Below, piece after piece: positions 45,752 through 58,583 of a stretch of DNA of 64,000 nucleotides (positions are counted from its first letter, which is position 1; every line of letters starts with the position of its first letter). The stretch is from assembly GCF_933775445.1 (NCBI RefSeq), contig NC_065872.1:15190001-15254000 (forward strand), written 5' to 3'. A model generated the notes under the pieces. That model saw only the letters and a list, made by a program, of their open reading frames with translations. It was not told the origin of the DNA and ran no database searches. This DNA comes from Argentina anserina (Eukaryota; Streptophyta; Magnoliopsida; Rosales; Rosaceae). The position numbers and the translations under genes are program-made.

Positions 45752-47752
45752 TGGTAATTTATTGATGATCACCTGATTTTATTCAAGAAAGCCACCTCAG
45801 AGTGTAGTTTGATCGCAAGTGCATATGTGAGTGGGATGTGCTTCTGATTTTCCTCGAAGATGGAAATATAGTGGTTTTGGCCTGCTTTGCTGGGTGAGGA
45901 ATTTATACTTGTATTGGCTAAATTACCTAGGCAACACCTAGAAGGGTTTAATCTGCAGGTTACTATTTATTCTCCCACTTTCAATATGAGACTGCTGGCT
46001 AGTGGGAATTCGTATATTCTACAGGAAAAGATGGCTACCCTTCACTGGACTCCCCACACTGTACATAGTGATTGCAATTGAGCACTGAATGGCTTTGATA
46101 ATTTCTTGGTGTGCTGCTATTGCAAGTTTGCCACAGAAGCCAGATCATTACTGTTGTAAATCCACTGTTTTCGGTTGAAGTTCTTCTTAGTGTCCAAGTC
46201 AAAGCCTGGATATGCGCTTAAAACTTCAAGAGGTGGCATTGTTTCAAATCTGGTTTCAGTTGGGCGGCATCCATTTGCGAATGAGTGTATTCCATATGAA
46301 AGCTGTGCAAGCAAAATTTGCATGCAATTCTATCGTGTGTTATAGATCCCATATAGTGATATCTGTCAAATCCGATTTCTCGTGTAAGTAATTCTTTTGG
46401 CATTGATCGCAATCTCCAGTCTCTGTAACATTGCATACAGGAGCTTGTGCTTGCGAGTTTGATGTTTTTACATTTGCCTTTTGTGTCATTCTCCTTGGTT
46501 TTAATGATCCGACGTTTCTCAAGTTCGCATCTACGTTGCCCATGTTGGTGAAGATGATACCTACAGTTCTACACGTATCCTCCCAAAATGAAACGTATGC
46601 TCATGTTTTACATGCGACAGGCGTACATGACTAAATAAGAAATCGTTGAGAACCTCTATCAATTCAGTTCCTAAGCTTTGAATTAATAGTCATGGCCGGG
46701 TTGTGATTCTTAAAATTTGGGTGCCTATAAATTCTCGCCTGTAATTTTGTCCCTCTGAAAAGAAATTTGATCATTTGTGTATCCGTCTGCTAGTAAAAAA
46801 CACAGTTGGTCTGAGACTGGTTCTAAAATAATAATTTTTCCTTAGAACCGGAACTGAAATCGTAAAAGAAAAAACGATCCGGATTTAATACCATTTGCTT
46901 CCGGAATCAAAAGGAACCGGAATCGCAAATATCAGGTCAGTTTTCGGGTTTTTACAATTGTAAAAGTTCATTGCAATATATATTTACCTCTAACCCTTAA
47001 ACAATAATTATATAAAATATCAACTTCAAAATGCAAATACAGAACGTCAACAACATTTCTAATACAATTACTCAATGATCAACAATTAACATCTCAATTA
47101 TTTCAAAAAAAAATTGAGAGAGAAAGCAAGAATGCAAAACTATGGACTGTTTGGATTTTAGGAAGTAACAAAATATAGAGGAAATGAGGCAAATGAACAT
47201 AGAAAGTGAGGAAGTGAGGGCGTAAGGCAAAGTGAATAGAGTTTTTTTTTCAGTTTATATAGTGATTAGTAGGAGTCTAAGAAGCAAAAAAAAAAGTGAT
47301 GAGGGAGGCGGCGACAAAAGATGTTTTTAGGGTTTTTTATATATAGTTGTAAAGACTCGGTTCTAACGGTTTTAAAATCATTTTCAAAAATAGGAACCAG
47401 AATCGAATCGAATGAGTTGTTTCGGTGCGGTTCCTATAGAGTTAGTAATTTATTTATTTTTGAAATCAAATTGAATCGACAATTTCGGTGCGGTTCAGAC
47501 AATTCTAAATGGTTATCCGGTCTAAAGTCTCAAATATAACACGCAAAATTATTAAATTGACAAGAAATGAGGGCTCCTTATGTTTAAGTCTAATTTCTCA
47601 AAAGAAATAGCACTCTAGCAAAATGCATCAGCAGTCTAATAATTTCAATAAATTGGCCAATCGTTAGCATCATTTCCATTTCCATTTCCATTTCCATTTT
47701 GTTGCTCCTATAGTAACCACTTGACATTGATCCTTAAAAAATGCCTGAAAAT
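45752..47752. other. PI4K-beta 3' flank with a degenerate repeat
   Basis: Includes the PI4K-beta 3' UTR and spacer. 46790-47540 is rich in GGAACCGGAATCG and GGTGCGGTTC motifs, like subterminal repeats of a hAT-type element. No clean terminal inverted repeat or target duplication was found. A (TTTCCA)n run lies at 47668-47700. Confidence 0.5.
46790..47540. repeat. Degenerate hAT-like non-autonomous element
   Basis: Both ends carry oppositely oriented AACCGGAACTG/GGTTCTAACGG and CGGTGCGGTTC motifs around an AT-rich centre. Best candidate ends are TGAGACT (about 46812) and AGTCTCA (about 47532), a 7-bp inverted repeat, but the flanks do not match. The superfamily call rests on motif resemblance to the element at 32908-33700. 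Confidence 0.4.
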
Positions 47753-48006
47753 ACCATAAAAATGCTAAGAGAAAATAATAATTGTACTTAATTTTTTACT
47801 TGTGTGGAAGTTAAAAGTCCGCTGTGCTTGGGTTGATCTTTCCTTCCAGCAATTTTCCGGTCTTCTTCTATAATCTAGTGGCGACGGCACCATTTACTTT
47901 CTCTGCCCTTTCTTCGGGAAGCGGCGGAGATCCTGTTTTACTTTCTTATCAAAGAAAACGTTCCAAAGTTGGAGGAGATGTATTTTCATATTTGGAAGCC
48001 TTGAGG

Positions 48007-49594
48007 ATGGAGGAGGTTGATTCTTCGATTCACCAGCACCCTTTCCAGCCTCAATCAACTTATGCAAGCACTCTCAAGAACCCAGTGGACCGATTTCACC
48101 AAACGATGGTGGATGACTTTGAGATGACTGCCGATGACTGTGTTTATAGTTCTGGTAAACATGGTCAGAATATTTCCTTCTCACAGAAAATTCACAACAA
48201 ACTGGACTTCGATTGGCGCTGTGTTGTCATTGTAAAGCTCATGGTAAGCCAAATTCCACCAATTCTTATGATTTTATGCTTCGTGGTCTACGTAGGAAAT
48301 GGAAAGTGAAAGGTGGGTGGCAATTGATTGATCTGCCGAACGATTTTTACATTGTCAAATTTAATCTAGAAAAGGATATGAACTATGCTTTGTGTGAAGG
48401 GCCATGGATTTTGGCTGGGCAAACCTTGAGTGTGCAAAAATGGAGGTCTGATTTTAATCCTTTGAGTGAGGTTATTGGAAAAATGGCTTTGTGGATTCGT
48501 ATATGTGCTCTTCCAATCAAGTACTTTAAAGATTATGCTATTCCTAAAATTGGTAGAATTCTGGGAGAGGTAGTGAGAATTGATCATGTCACTCTAGGTC
48601 AGGCCAGGGGTAAATTTGCTCGTATTTGCATAGAGGTTGATCTTAACAAGCCTTTGAAACCTTTTGTGGAAGTTGAATCTGTTGCTTACAATGTTGTTTA
48701 TGAGGGCATTTCGTTAATTTGTTTTGAATGTGGGTGTTATGGTCATGCGAAAGACAAATGCCCTTCTATTATTGTTCCTGTTAATGTTGATGTTGCAGAT
48801 GTTATTGCCCCTGAGTCCAAATTGTCATCTGCTGATTTGAGAAATTTGAGTGATGGAGATCATGTCATGGCTGGTATGCCTAATGAGATTATCAAGGAGG
48901 ATATGGGCCCTTGGATGCTCATTAGCTATAAGAACAAGAAGAAGGGTAATGATGACTCCACTAATAAGAAGAATGGACAGTTTGGTTCCAGATTCTATGT
49001 GCTCCAAAGTGAACATGCTGATGACTCTAATGATATCTCTAATACCATTTCTGACAATACTACCAGCTCAAATCCTCCAATTGTAAAACTATGGAAAAGC
49101 TTCCAGGACAAACAAAAAAATATGCTGTCTTCTCCTAAGGGAAAAGGTACTGTGACTCCTAGTCCTTCTAAGAACAAAGCTTCTTCTGGAATTTTCTCTA
49201 CTAAGATGCTCATTTTGCTGCTGGTAATAGTTCTGTTTTTGAGAAGGATGAAGCTAGAGCCCCTATGAAAGATGCTATTAACTTTAGCAGATCTAGTGGT
49301 TTCAAAGTGGACAAAAAGTCTCAAAAGAAAAAGTCTGATGCATGTGCCACTACCTCCAAGCAACATCATCACGTTTTTAAGAAGTTGTCTTTGGATAGTG
49401 TTGGTGCAGGGATTTCCGGGGATGGTATTTCTGGATTTTTTGGGCATAAACCTCCTGATGAGATTAATGTTGTTGTTAAGCCTACTGCATGCGAAACCGA
49501 TACCTTCGTTGACATGGCCTTTACTGAAAATAGTACGATGCCTGGTGATTCCTCTCTACCTTCTATTCAAGAAGGTATGGAAGCTGATAATTAG
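48007..49594 (+). pseudogene. LINE ORF1 (DUF4283 and zinc knuckle)
   Basis: A likely start is ATG 48007 (MEEVDSSIHQHPF). The protein shifts frame near 48240 (after DWRCVVIVKL) and continues GKPNSTNSYDFMLRGLRRKW, EGPWILAGQTLSVQKWR and WIRICALPIKYF. It then has a CX2CX4HX4C knuckle (CFECGCYGHAKDKC) near 48720, and a Ser/Lys-rich tail with another shift near 49210. This is the DUF4283-type nucleic-acid-binding ORF1 of plant L1 elements. The stop at 49594 lies 31 bp before the ORF2 ATG. Confidence 0.87.
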
Positions 49595-49625
49595 GGTCTT
49601 TGCCCTCTCTCTCTATTATTTTATA

Positions 49626-52600
49626 ATGTTTAAAATAATATTTTGGAATGCCAGAGGAGCTGGCAGTGAAAAGTTCAGAGATGCTATTACTGATTTAGTT
49701 AAATTACATAATGTTGATATGTTAGCTGTGTGTGAACCTAGAGTGCAATTTCACAGAGCTTCTAAAACCTTGATTAATCTTGGTTTTAATGATTCTAAAA
49801 TTGTGGAAGCTAATGGCTTTTCTGGTGGAATTTGACTTTTATGGAATAATCTTAGAATTCAGGTTCAGTTCCTTGACAAGTGCTCTCAGTCTATCTCAGT
49901 TAAAGTCTCCAGTCCTGGTAAGCCTTCCTGGATGCTTTATGTGATTTATGCTAGTCCTACAAATACAGTTAGATCTTCTTTGTGGCCTTTCCTTGAGAAT
50001 ATTGCTGCTAATATGGGTTGCCTTCCATGTATATTGGTGACTTTAATGAACTTGTCTCCGAAGCTGATAAAAATTTTTGGACACTTAGAGGTAGATCTGG
50101 TGGTCTTAGAGCCTGGATAAACAGAAATGCTTTAATTGATATGGGATTTCTTGGCTCATGTTATACTTGGAGCAACAACAGAATCAAAGAGAGACTTGAC
50201 AGGAGCTTATGTGATTGTTCATGGCGAACCTCGTTTCCTGATGCTTTCATTCAATATCTTCCCAAAACCAGGTCTGATCATTGCCCTATTGTAATGCAGC
50301 TTGTTTCTAATATTTCCATCAATAGAAAAGCTATTCCCTTTAGATTTCAAGCTATGTGGTTTTCTCATTGCGAATATTCTGAATTTGTTTCTTCAACTTG
50401 GAATTCTCTTGAGGGTGATTTCTTGTCCAAGGTGAACTCTCTTTTTATTGCTTTATCTTCCTGGAATAAAAATGTCTTTGGTCATCTGTTCCTTAAGAAA
50501 AAAAAAGACTTCTTGCTCGCATTGGGGGTATTCAAAAGGCCAGGGACAGATATGACAACCCTTTCTTAGTTAATCTAGAAGCATACTTAATTCAGCAATA
50601 TGAGATGATCAGAGATCAAGAGAGCCTGTTCTGGAAACAGAAATCTAAAGATAATTGGTTACAAGGAGGAGACAGAAACACTAGGTACTTCCACCTTACT
50701 ACCCTTGTTAGACGGAGACAAAACAAGATTGAAGGCCTTTTTGATTCTAATGGCATTTGGTCCTCCAATTCTGATTCTCTAAAGAATATTGTTGTTAACT
50801 TCTTCAAGGATATTTTCTCTATGCCAGTTTGGGAAGATACCATATTTGTTATACCTTGGCTATTTCCGGCCATTGAAAAAGTGGACCTTGAGAATATTTG
50901 TATGCCTGTTTCTCTTCTGGAGGTGAAGAATTCTCTTTTTTTCCATTGGAGGGTTAAAGGCGCCAGGGCATGATGGCTTTCCTGCCATTTTCTATCAGAA
51001 TCATTGGAAGCTTTGTTCTAGTGAAATTTTCAGAATTGTGCAGGAAGCTTTTATTTCTTGTAAAATTCCGGATGGTTTGAATCACACTTTCATTGCTCTC
51101 ATTTCCAAGATTGATGGGCCACAACATATGACTAATTTCAGACCTATTAGTTTATGCACTACCATTTACAAAGTGATTTCTAAAATTATTGTGGCTCGGA
51201 TTAGACCTTTGATGCAGCAACTTGTCAGTCCTAACCAAGTGAGCTATGTGCCTGGAAGACATATTTCGGATAATGTTATGATTGCTCAGGAGCTTCTCTT
51301 TAAATTTAAGAAATCCGCTGGAAAGCTTGGATTCTTTGCTTGGAAGGTAGACTTGTCAAAAGCTTATGACAGGTTGAGTTGGAGCTTCATCGAACTGGTC
51401 CTCTATGAAGCTAAGATTCCCCCTTCTCTTCTGAAGTTAATCATGCACTGTATTACTTCTACAAGCTTTCAAATATATATTAATGGTGAGCTAACTGATT
51501 CTTTCTATGCTCAAAGAGGGATTAGACAGGGGGATCCTCTTTCCCCTTACATTTTTGTCTTGTGCATGGAAACGTTGTCGCATCTCATCCAGTCTAATGT
51601 GGAACTTGGTTTTTGGAAGGCTGTTAGTGCTTCACAATCAGGGCCAAAGGTATCACATATTTTCTTTGCAGATGATCTAATGTTGTTTGCTGAAGCATCT
51701 TGTTCTCAAGCTTCTATCTTAAAAACCTGTCTGGATCAGTTTTGTTCCCTATCTGGACAAGCCATAAGCTATGAAAAATCCCTCATTTTTTGCTCTCCTA
51801 ATACTAGCAAACATCTTGCTTCTGAAATTAGTAGCATTTGTTGTTCTCCCTTAACTAGTGATCATGGCAAGTACCTTGGTATGCCTCTTATTCACTCAAG
51901 GGTCGACAAACATACTTATGCTGGCATCTTTGACAAAATTCAAAATAGACTTGCGAGTTGGATGAGTAAAAATCTTAGCATGGCTGGAAGACTCACGCTT
52001 GTGCAATATGTAACTTCTTCCATACCAATTTATGCTATGCAAACAACTAAATTGCCTTTGAGTCTATGTGATAAGATTGACAAACTGAACAGAGATTTTA
52101 TTTGGGGTGATACCATGGAAAAAAAGAAGGTCCACTTGGTCAATTGGGATACTTTGTGTCAACCTAAACAGATTGGTGGCTTAGGGATTAAGATGACCTC
52201 TGATATGAATCAAGCTATGTTAGCTAAGGCTGGTTGGAGGATGTTTCAAAATGATGGTGGTCTTTGGAATTCCATTTATACTCAAAAATATCTCAAAGGT
52301 TCTAATATTATCGATGATGATTATAAAATGCCTATTGATTGTTCTCACACTTGGAGAAGCATTATGTTTGGGGCTACTATTCTTAAAAGAGGGACTAAGT
52401 GGCGCATTGGTGATGGTAAATCTATTCACTTTTGGACTGATGCTTGGCTTTATTCTAACGCTTTATATCATCATGCCATTCCTCATGCTATTATCGATAT
52501 TACTGCTCCGATTTGTACTTTCTGGAATGACACTGGATGGAATGAAAATCTCTTGGCAACTCTTTTCCCTGAATATGTTCTTTCTGATATTATTAATATC

Positions 52601-53628
52601 CCTATTGGCTATGAGGAGTGCGGCAAAGATACCAGAATATGGAGTGCTTCATCTAATGGAAAATTTTATGTAAAATCTGCCTATAATATTGGTTTTGATT
52701 TCTCTAATGTGCAGAATTCTTTATGGAGCTCTATGTGGAATTTATGCATTCCTCCTAAAATCAAAACTCTATGTTGGTCAATGTTGCATAAAAAATTGCT
52801 TACCAATGTCCAAAGAGCCAGAAGAGGATTCACTACTCTCAAAACATGCCCAATTTGTAATTTGAAGGATGAAACTCTGCTTCATCTCTTTCGGGACTGC
52901 CCCAGATCTGCAGCCATTTGGAGTGAGTTTACTAAACCTGGTACTATTACTAACTCCTTTCATTTAGACTGGGATGGTTGGATTTTGGCTCAACTTAAGT
53001 GTCATAGCTTAGTCCAAAGAAATGTCCAATGGTGTAGCTTGTTCATGTTTATCTGTTGGTTTATTTGGAAATGGCGAAACAAGCATGTTTTTGACCCTGA
53101 TTTTCACATTCCCCTTGTTCCCAAAAGTGTTATTTGGAGTTATGTTGATGAATGGTATAATGCTGCTGCAAAGAATCATGTGGATATTGTCTACAGTTAC
53201 AAATTTGTTGCTTGGACAATGCCTGCTGAAAATTTCTACAAGCTTAACATTGATGGTTCCAGAATCTCTCCTGCTGGTAGGATTGGTGCAAGGGGTGTCA
53301 TCAGAGATCATCATGGTATTTGGATCAATGGTTTTCAAGTAAATGTTGGCACTGGTGAGATTATTGAAGCTTAAACTTGGGTTTATTCTTTGGTCTGAAA
53401 CTTGCGAATAGTCTTCATATCCACAATCTTGAGGTGGAATCTGACTCGGCTATCCTTGTTCAACTGCTCTTAAAGGATGATTTCTCTTTACACCCTCTTG
53501 GGTCGTTGTTGCAGGGGTGCAAAGCTCTCATGAAGTCCATGGATGCTACCTCTATTGTCCACATATTCAGGGAAGCAAATATGACGGCTGATTCTCTAGC
53601 TAAAATGAGCCTTAATCATGCTACATAG
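49626..53628 (+). pseudogene. LINE ORF2: endonuclease, reverse transcriptase, RNase H
   Basis: Starts at ATG 49626 (MFKIIFWNARGAG). The AP endonuclease shows CEPRV and, after a frame change near 50010, GDFNELVSEADK and TRSDHCPIVM. A TGA replaces Trp after SGGI near 49834. RT segments run from GLNHTFIALISKIDGP, through FRPISLCTTIYK, RQGDPLSPYIF and the active site FFADDLMLF (near 51665), followed by a zf-RVT region (CWSMLHKKLL, CPICNLKDETLLHLF). RNase H begins NIDGSRISPAGRIGARG and after a break near 53370 continues LKLANSLHIHNLEVESDSA to the stop at 53628. Further shifts lie near 50520 and 50965. The polymerase motif is intact, but the ORF is not translatable as a whole. Confidence 0.93.
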
Positions 53629-53751
53629 ATGATCTTGCTGCTGTTACTAGGGCTAGGAGAGTTTCGTGTTCTAACTAGTTTTTAGTTTTTCTTTCCACTT
53701 TGTTTAGGCTCTTTGAGCCTCGCTTGTAACTAAAAAAAAATGCCTGAAAAT

Positions 53752-55473
53752 TGAATGGCAGTATGACATTCTCGCCAGGAACCATTCGTACACTGACAGT
53801 ACATAGAAAGCCAAAATATGCACAACTCTTATTACAGCCTCAAGATCATCATAGTCCCCCAATGGACACTATAAAACTCTTATATGGCAGTATGGCTTTC
53901 TCGCCATAAAACACACAATTGGGTGAAATTGTCATCTAATATAAAATTCAAGCACATCACGATCACCTCCTCAGATTGACATTTAATACCTGCATCGTCA
54001 GTAAACGTGGCCGAAAAGAAATCGGTCGAAGCACATGCTTGCAGGCTCTTGTAAGGTCATCCCAATGATCGTCTTCGGTGGCACATTTTCTTTCAAGAAA
54101 CATTTTGGTGACAATATCCTGGTCTGAGTCAAAACAACTGCATAGTAAGCTTGAAAGATCTTCGTGGTTGTTCTCTCCAATGTTGAGCAACATAGTCGGC
54201 GAATGAAGCATTCTCATCAATATAGTCGAGAGCAGACACCATGTCAATCGAGTTGTTCAACATCTTATAACCTGGAGAACCCACTCAGTGGTTGATTAAA
54301 ATGGTGGTAAGCTCAAACTTACTACGAGCCACCTTGAAAGTTGTCGTTGCAAGTCTGCAGCAATCATCTGGGTTGTCGGCTAGTGTAATGGGCTGAAAAG
54401 TAGGCCAAGTTGAAGAAGCAGGCTAGAGTTCGGGTATCAATTTGAAAGCTCCTCGATAGTCTAGACACCGTTAATGAATTTAAACAGGTGACGGATGAAG
54501 TTTCCGGCCTAGTTGAGATTAATATGAAGATTCCGGTGGCTAAGAACAGCGAAGCTTGCCCCACTAAGGATCTGTGAGAGTCAAAAGAGAAATCTAAGGG
54601 GCTCCGCCGAAAAAGAAGACCTCTCATTCCGTCAAAGTATACTTATGCAGGGTCTCCACTCTCTCAGACCCTCTCCTCTCACTGTGTAATCTTATCCTTC
54701 TTTGGTTGCTGGCAATCATTATACTTTTATTAACAATTGCCCGATATATTAATGTTTTTGTAGCAATGAGTAGTTATCTTCTTTTAATCAAAAAACATTT
54801 TTTTCCTTGAAGAGTACTAGTTGTGTTTATGCTTAAGGAACAAGTTCCACGATATGTACAAACTACATATCTACTGTAGATCTGTTATAATGCATTAATA
54901 TATAAACATATATATATATATATATATATATACAAACCATGAAAAAAAAAGTCTACTTATGCCGGTGATTTGGATTTGTTAATGACATCTGCGAGTGGAT
55001 TTGAGGGTAAGATGAAATTTGAAGAGTTATTGATAACAAATGGTCACTCTCCCTATCCCTATGGGATTGAATCAATAAGAGAATTGAGGAAAGCTTTAAT
55101 TTTGAAAGCTACGGAGAGTTGATCAAACAAATGAGCTGCAATCGTATCGTACTTTGTAATTGGGGAAAGAGGAAGAAAACAAGGACAGAATTGGCGGCGA
55201 GACCTAGAAAAGGAAAAAAAAAGGTCTACTTATGTCGGTGATTTGAATTTCCTCAACAAGAACATAAAGAAGGGGAAATCCTTCTTATCTCACTGAGACC
55301 TAGAAAAGGAAACACGAAAGAAGGGGAAATCGTTCTTCATTGATCACAATTCCGACAGGAAAAATTGTTGATACCAAGATATATATCTCCTCATTGAAAG
55401 TTTTGTGCTAAATATTTATTATTGTAGAAATATGTTGCTAGCTAGTAGAGGCATTAAATATTCACATTTTTTA
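53752..55473. other. Unassigned region with short repeats
   Basis: Two minus-strand open frames (54627-54364 and 54247-53963) read plausibly but match no family I recognise; the second carries NNSIDMVSALDYIDENASF in a neighbouring frame. They may be remnants of one degraded gene. Related segments TCTACTTATGCCGGTGATTT (54952) and TCTACTTATGTCGGTGATTT (55224) form a direct repeat about 270 bp apart. An (AT)n run lies at 54908-54932. Confidence 0.4.
54908..54932. repeat. (AT)n microsatellite
   Basis: About twelve TA units, intergenic. Confidence 0.95.
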
Positions 55474-56207
55474 GGTAAAATTACCAATTCACACCCATAA
55501 TTTGGTCATAATTGTCAATTTCAACCCGAACTTACATTTGAGTCAATTTACCTCCTAAATTTAGTAAAAATTGCCGATTTGCACCTCATCCTTTAAATTT
55601 AATTGTTTATATCCAATTTTGCGTCACATGCCATACATATGAGGGGTAATGTTTTCATTTTCTATTTATATTTTTCTTAACAAAAATAAAAATATTCTTT
55701 AAAAGGAGGATTTTTTAAATCAAATTTTTTATATACATTTTTTTCTATATACTTAACCATACTTCGAATTATATATTTAACATACCCACTCATTTAAATA
55801 TAATGTGTTGTGTATATATATATATTTTTATATGTACATATTTTTTTTAATTTTATATGTATTTATTTATATTTTTCTATTATCTTTTAACATATCATAT
55901 CACGTAAAATAATAAATATATAAATTAATAACATGTTTTGAAAAAAAAAACATAGTAACAAGTGTTCCTCTTAAGTAGTTTTATTAATTTATTTCATTAT
56001 TAAATATGAATAAATATATAATAATAATATTGCCCATCAAATGCATGACATGTGACTTAAAATTGGATTGAAAACATTAAATTTAATGGATGTGGTACAA
56101 ATCATCAATTTTACCGAGTTTTAGGAGGTAAATTGACTCAAATGCAAGTTTTGGGGTGCAAACTGATAATTATAGCCAAATTTGGGATGCAAATTGACAT
56201 TTTTGCC
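55474..56207. mobile_element. Long-TIR MITE, about 734 bp
   Basis: The left end (GGTAAAATTACCAATTCACA) and the reverse complement of the right end (GGCAAAAATGTCAATTTGCA) continue as an imperfect inverted repeat for roughly 170 bp: both arms contain GAGTCAATTTACCTCCTAAA, and later TCCAATTTTGCGTCACATG/TCCAATTTTAAGTCACATG. The centre is AT-rich and non-coding. Long arms suggest a Mutator-like or similar non-autonomous DNA transposon. The flanks are T-rich, so no target duplication could be defined. Confidence 0.82.
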
Positions 56208-57424
56208 TTTTTTTTACTAGAAGCTAGATAAATCTAAATTTTGAAAAATCCTAACGGCAGTAGGAGAAGCTTTTTCAAATAGCGAACATGTATTATCAAA
56301 GAAAAAGTTTGAAATATGGACTTTTTAAGTGAAGTTGGAATACTAATTAATTTGATTTTCAGAATATAAAGTTATGGTATAGGATAAAAAACCATAATTT
56401 TTTTCTTGAGAAGAAAACTAGATTACAACATAAAGTCATTAGGTCATCCATTTTGTACCGAACTTAATTGATAGGATCAAAATCCATAAACTACGAAATT
56501 CTACTAAAGCTACAAGAATTAAGATTACAAATAATTCATTGTTCATCATCGATAATGACATTAGTTTTTTTTAATTATAACTACAATAGATGTTTACATT
56601 CATGCATATATCATGTCTCTTCATTCATCCACAAGATTGTGGATCTCTCCCACGCCTTTGGCCACCAAAATGAATCTTTTATTTTTTTTCACCCCGGAGT
56701 TGTTGCTTAATTGTGAGGAACTTGGTGGAAAATGTTTTGTGAGTAACTTTCTTGTGTTAGATAAAAATAAGAGGATGATATTTTGTAAGAGGTAGTGATG
56801 TAGACATATGATGCGTGGAGTTATAATAGCGATCGAGGAGTTTTGGTTTAGCTGGTTGTAAAAGATACATACTTTGATTGTGAGTAACTTTCTTGATATA
56901 GAATATAATAAGAAGATGAGAGGATTATAGGTTGTATGAGCGCTATTGATGTAGACAACAATTCGGCGAAATAGAATAGATTTTGAATGCTTTTGTTTTT
57001 TTTTGTTTTTTTTAAAACAAACTTAATGTGAATCTTCGGTTTAGAAAAGAATATTAGAAAATTACGTACTATACTACATTTAAATTAACTAAAAACTCAT
57101 TTTTCATATTTCTTATATAAATTAGAACATAAACTCAATAAATAACTAAAACAAAACTGATTAATTAATTAATATAAAAATATCTAAAATAGCATTATTT
57201 TCGTGAAAATTACTAAATGTCACTCATAGATTTAACAAATTTCTCTCTTCTCATTTTTTTAGTTTTTTTTTTCTGGCAAATTTAAGTTTTCCGGCCAAAC
57301 CACCAGCAATTTGGAGGTGAGCCAATATATAAAGTTGTTCCTTATGTCATGGCTCTCATTTAAGTACCATATTGTATATGTTTTGAGAAATTTTGAAATT
57401 TCGAATTTTGCTTACCAAAAACCA
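56208..57424. other. AT-rich spacer
   Basis: No coding, RNA or terminal-repeat signal recognised. Several poly(T) and poly(A) runs. Confidence 0.5.
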
Positions 57425-57521
57425 CAGTAGCAGTTAGTTTTGCAATCGACAGTAGCAACTAGATTTATAGTCGACGGTAGCATGTACCTTCCAAGTCGAC
57501 AGTAGTAGTTAGATTCATAGT
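57425..57521 (+). repeat. GACAGTAGCA minisatellite, left part
   Basis: Irregular repeats of TCGACAGTAGCAGTTAG and TCGACGGTAGCATGTAC alternate with spacers of about 25 bp. The same array resumes at 60739-60805, so the CACTA element sits inside it. Confidence 0.85.
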
Positions 57522-57965
57522 CACTACCAGAATTAATGACTTAGACGACAACGACATTTCGTCACCTAAAATCCTATTTTCGTCGTCTTAAGTCACTAGG
57601 TGACGAAATTTTCGTCATCTAAGTTCCGTCAAGTAGACGCTGTCATCCAAGTATTTAGATGACGAAATTAAGTCATTCGTCATCTAAGAGCGTTGGTAAG
57701 ACGACAAAAGTACGACCGTCACTTTATTACTTAGTTGACGAAATTTTAATACTTAAATGACGACATATTTGTTGTTGTGTTACAACTAAGTTAACAAGGT
57801 ATAATTCTTAGGCGACGAGATATATTTTGTCACCTAATATCTAAGATGATGAATTGTAATACTTAAACGACGACTTGTTGTCGTCACCATATTTGTTAGC
57901 CAACGAATTTTGATGATCTATAGTGACGAAATTTGTCGTTAGTTTAGGTGTAAGGCGGCGAAATA
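57522..57965. repeat. CACTA subterminal repeat block, left
   Basis: Many variants of TTTCGTCATCTAAG and GACGACAA in both orientations, matching those at 60400-60738. Confidence 0.85.
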
Positions 57966-58173
57966 TAAGCCAACGAGAAAAGAGTTAAATGTGGACCTAA
58001 AAATAAATACCAAATTTTACATTTTGTCACCTTACTGTTGTTATTTATTTATTTAATAATTATACAAAATTTGTATTAAATGGATTATAATTTGAATCTG
58101 ATCAATCAAATATTGATGTGAAAGATCAATTTCAAGAAAGCTAATATATAAATGGTCCCTTGAGTACAATTAG

Positions 58174-58480
58174 CTATCTAACAAGCAAGTTTGTGTAGAT
58201 CATTGAGTTTAGATGGTCATTCTCAAGATAATCATATACACAGTTCAGGCAATTAAGAAATTCTACTACCAAGGCTACGGGAACCATTCTCACCATCTTC
58301 ATACTCATTTGGGGGAGGCTGGGTGGGAACAATGGTGGCTCACATCCAAATGTCTCCAACATGAAGTTCATCACCCACTTGAGCTTCTCATTGGCTTGTA
58401 CAAATTCCTCTCTTGCCTTCCAGGATTCCTCCTTCGCTCTTTTGAGTATTTTGGAGCTTGTGAATTTCTAAATTGTGGAT
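58174..58480 (-). pseudogene. CACTA-type transposase tail fragment (tentative)
   Basis: On the minus strand a charged helix-like segment reads KRAKEESWKAREEFVQANEK, LKWVMNFMLETFG, and ends shortly after PQMSMKMVRM. This charged helix followed by a short hydrophobic end resembles the C-terminal end of plant Ptta/En/Spm-type transposase proteins that accompany CACTA elements. The similarity is by general character and is tentative. Confidence 0.4.
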
Positions 58481-58583
58481 TATTGAAATCATAATGCACA
58501 GAGTTCAGAACCAAAACTTAACAATGGAACATACATAATTGTCATAGAAACACAAGTTTAAGTTAAAAGGTTTGAGAAATTAC

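Larger units (their letters stand above)
47753..53739 (+). mobile_element. L1-type LINE, near full length
   Basis: Two reading regions (ORF1 with zinc knuckle; ORF2 with endonuclease, RT and RNase H) end in a poly(A) run at 53732-53740. The sequence AATGCCTGAAAAT occurs immediately before the 5' end (47740-47752) and again at the end of the A tract (53739-53751), a target-site duplication typical of L1 integration. The element is about 6.0 kb. Its frames are broken in several places, so it is a dead copy, but the perfect duplication suggests moderate age. Confidence 0.95.
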
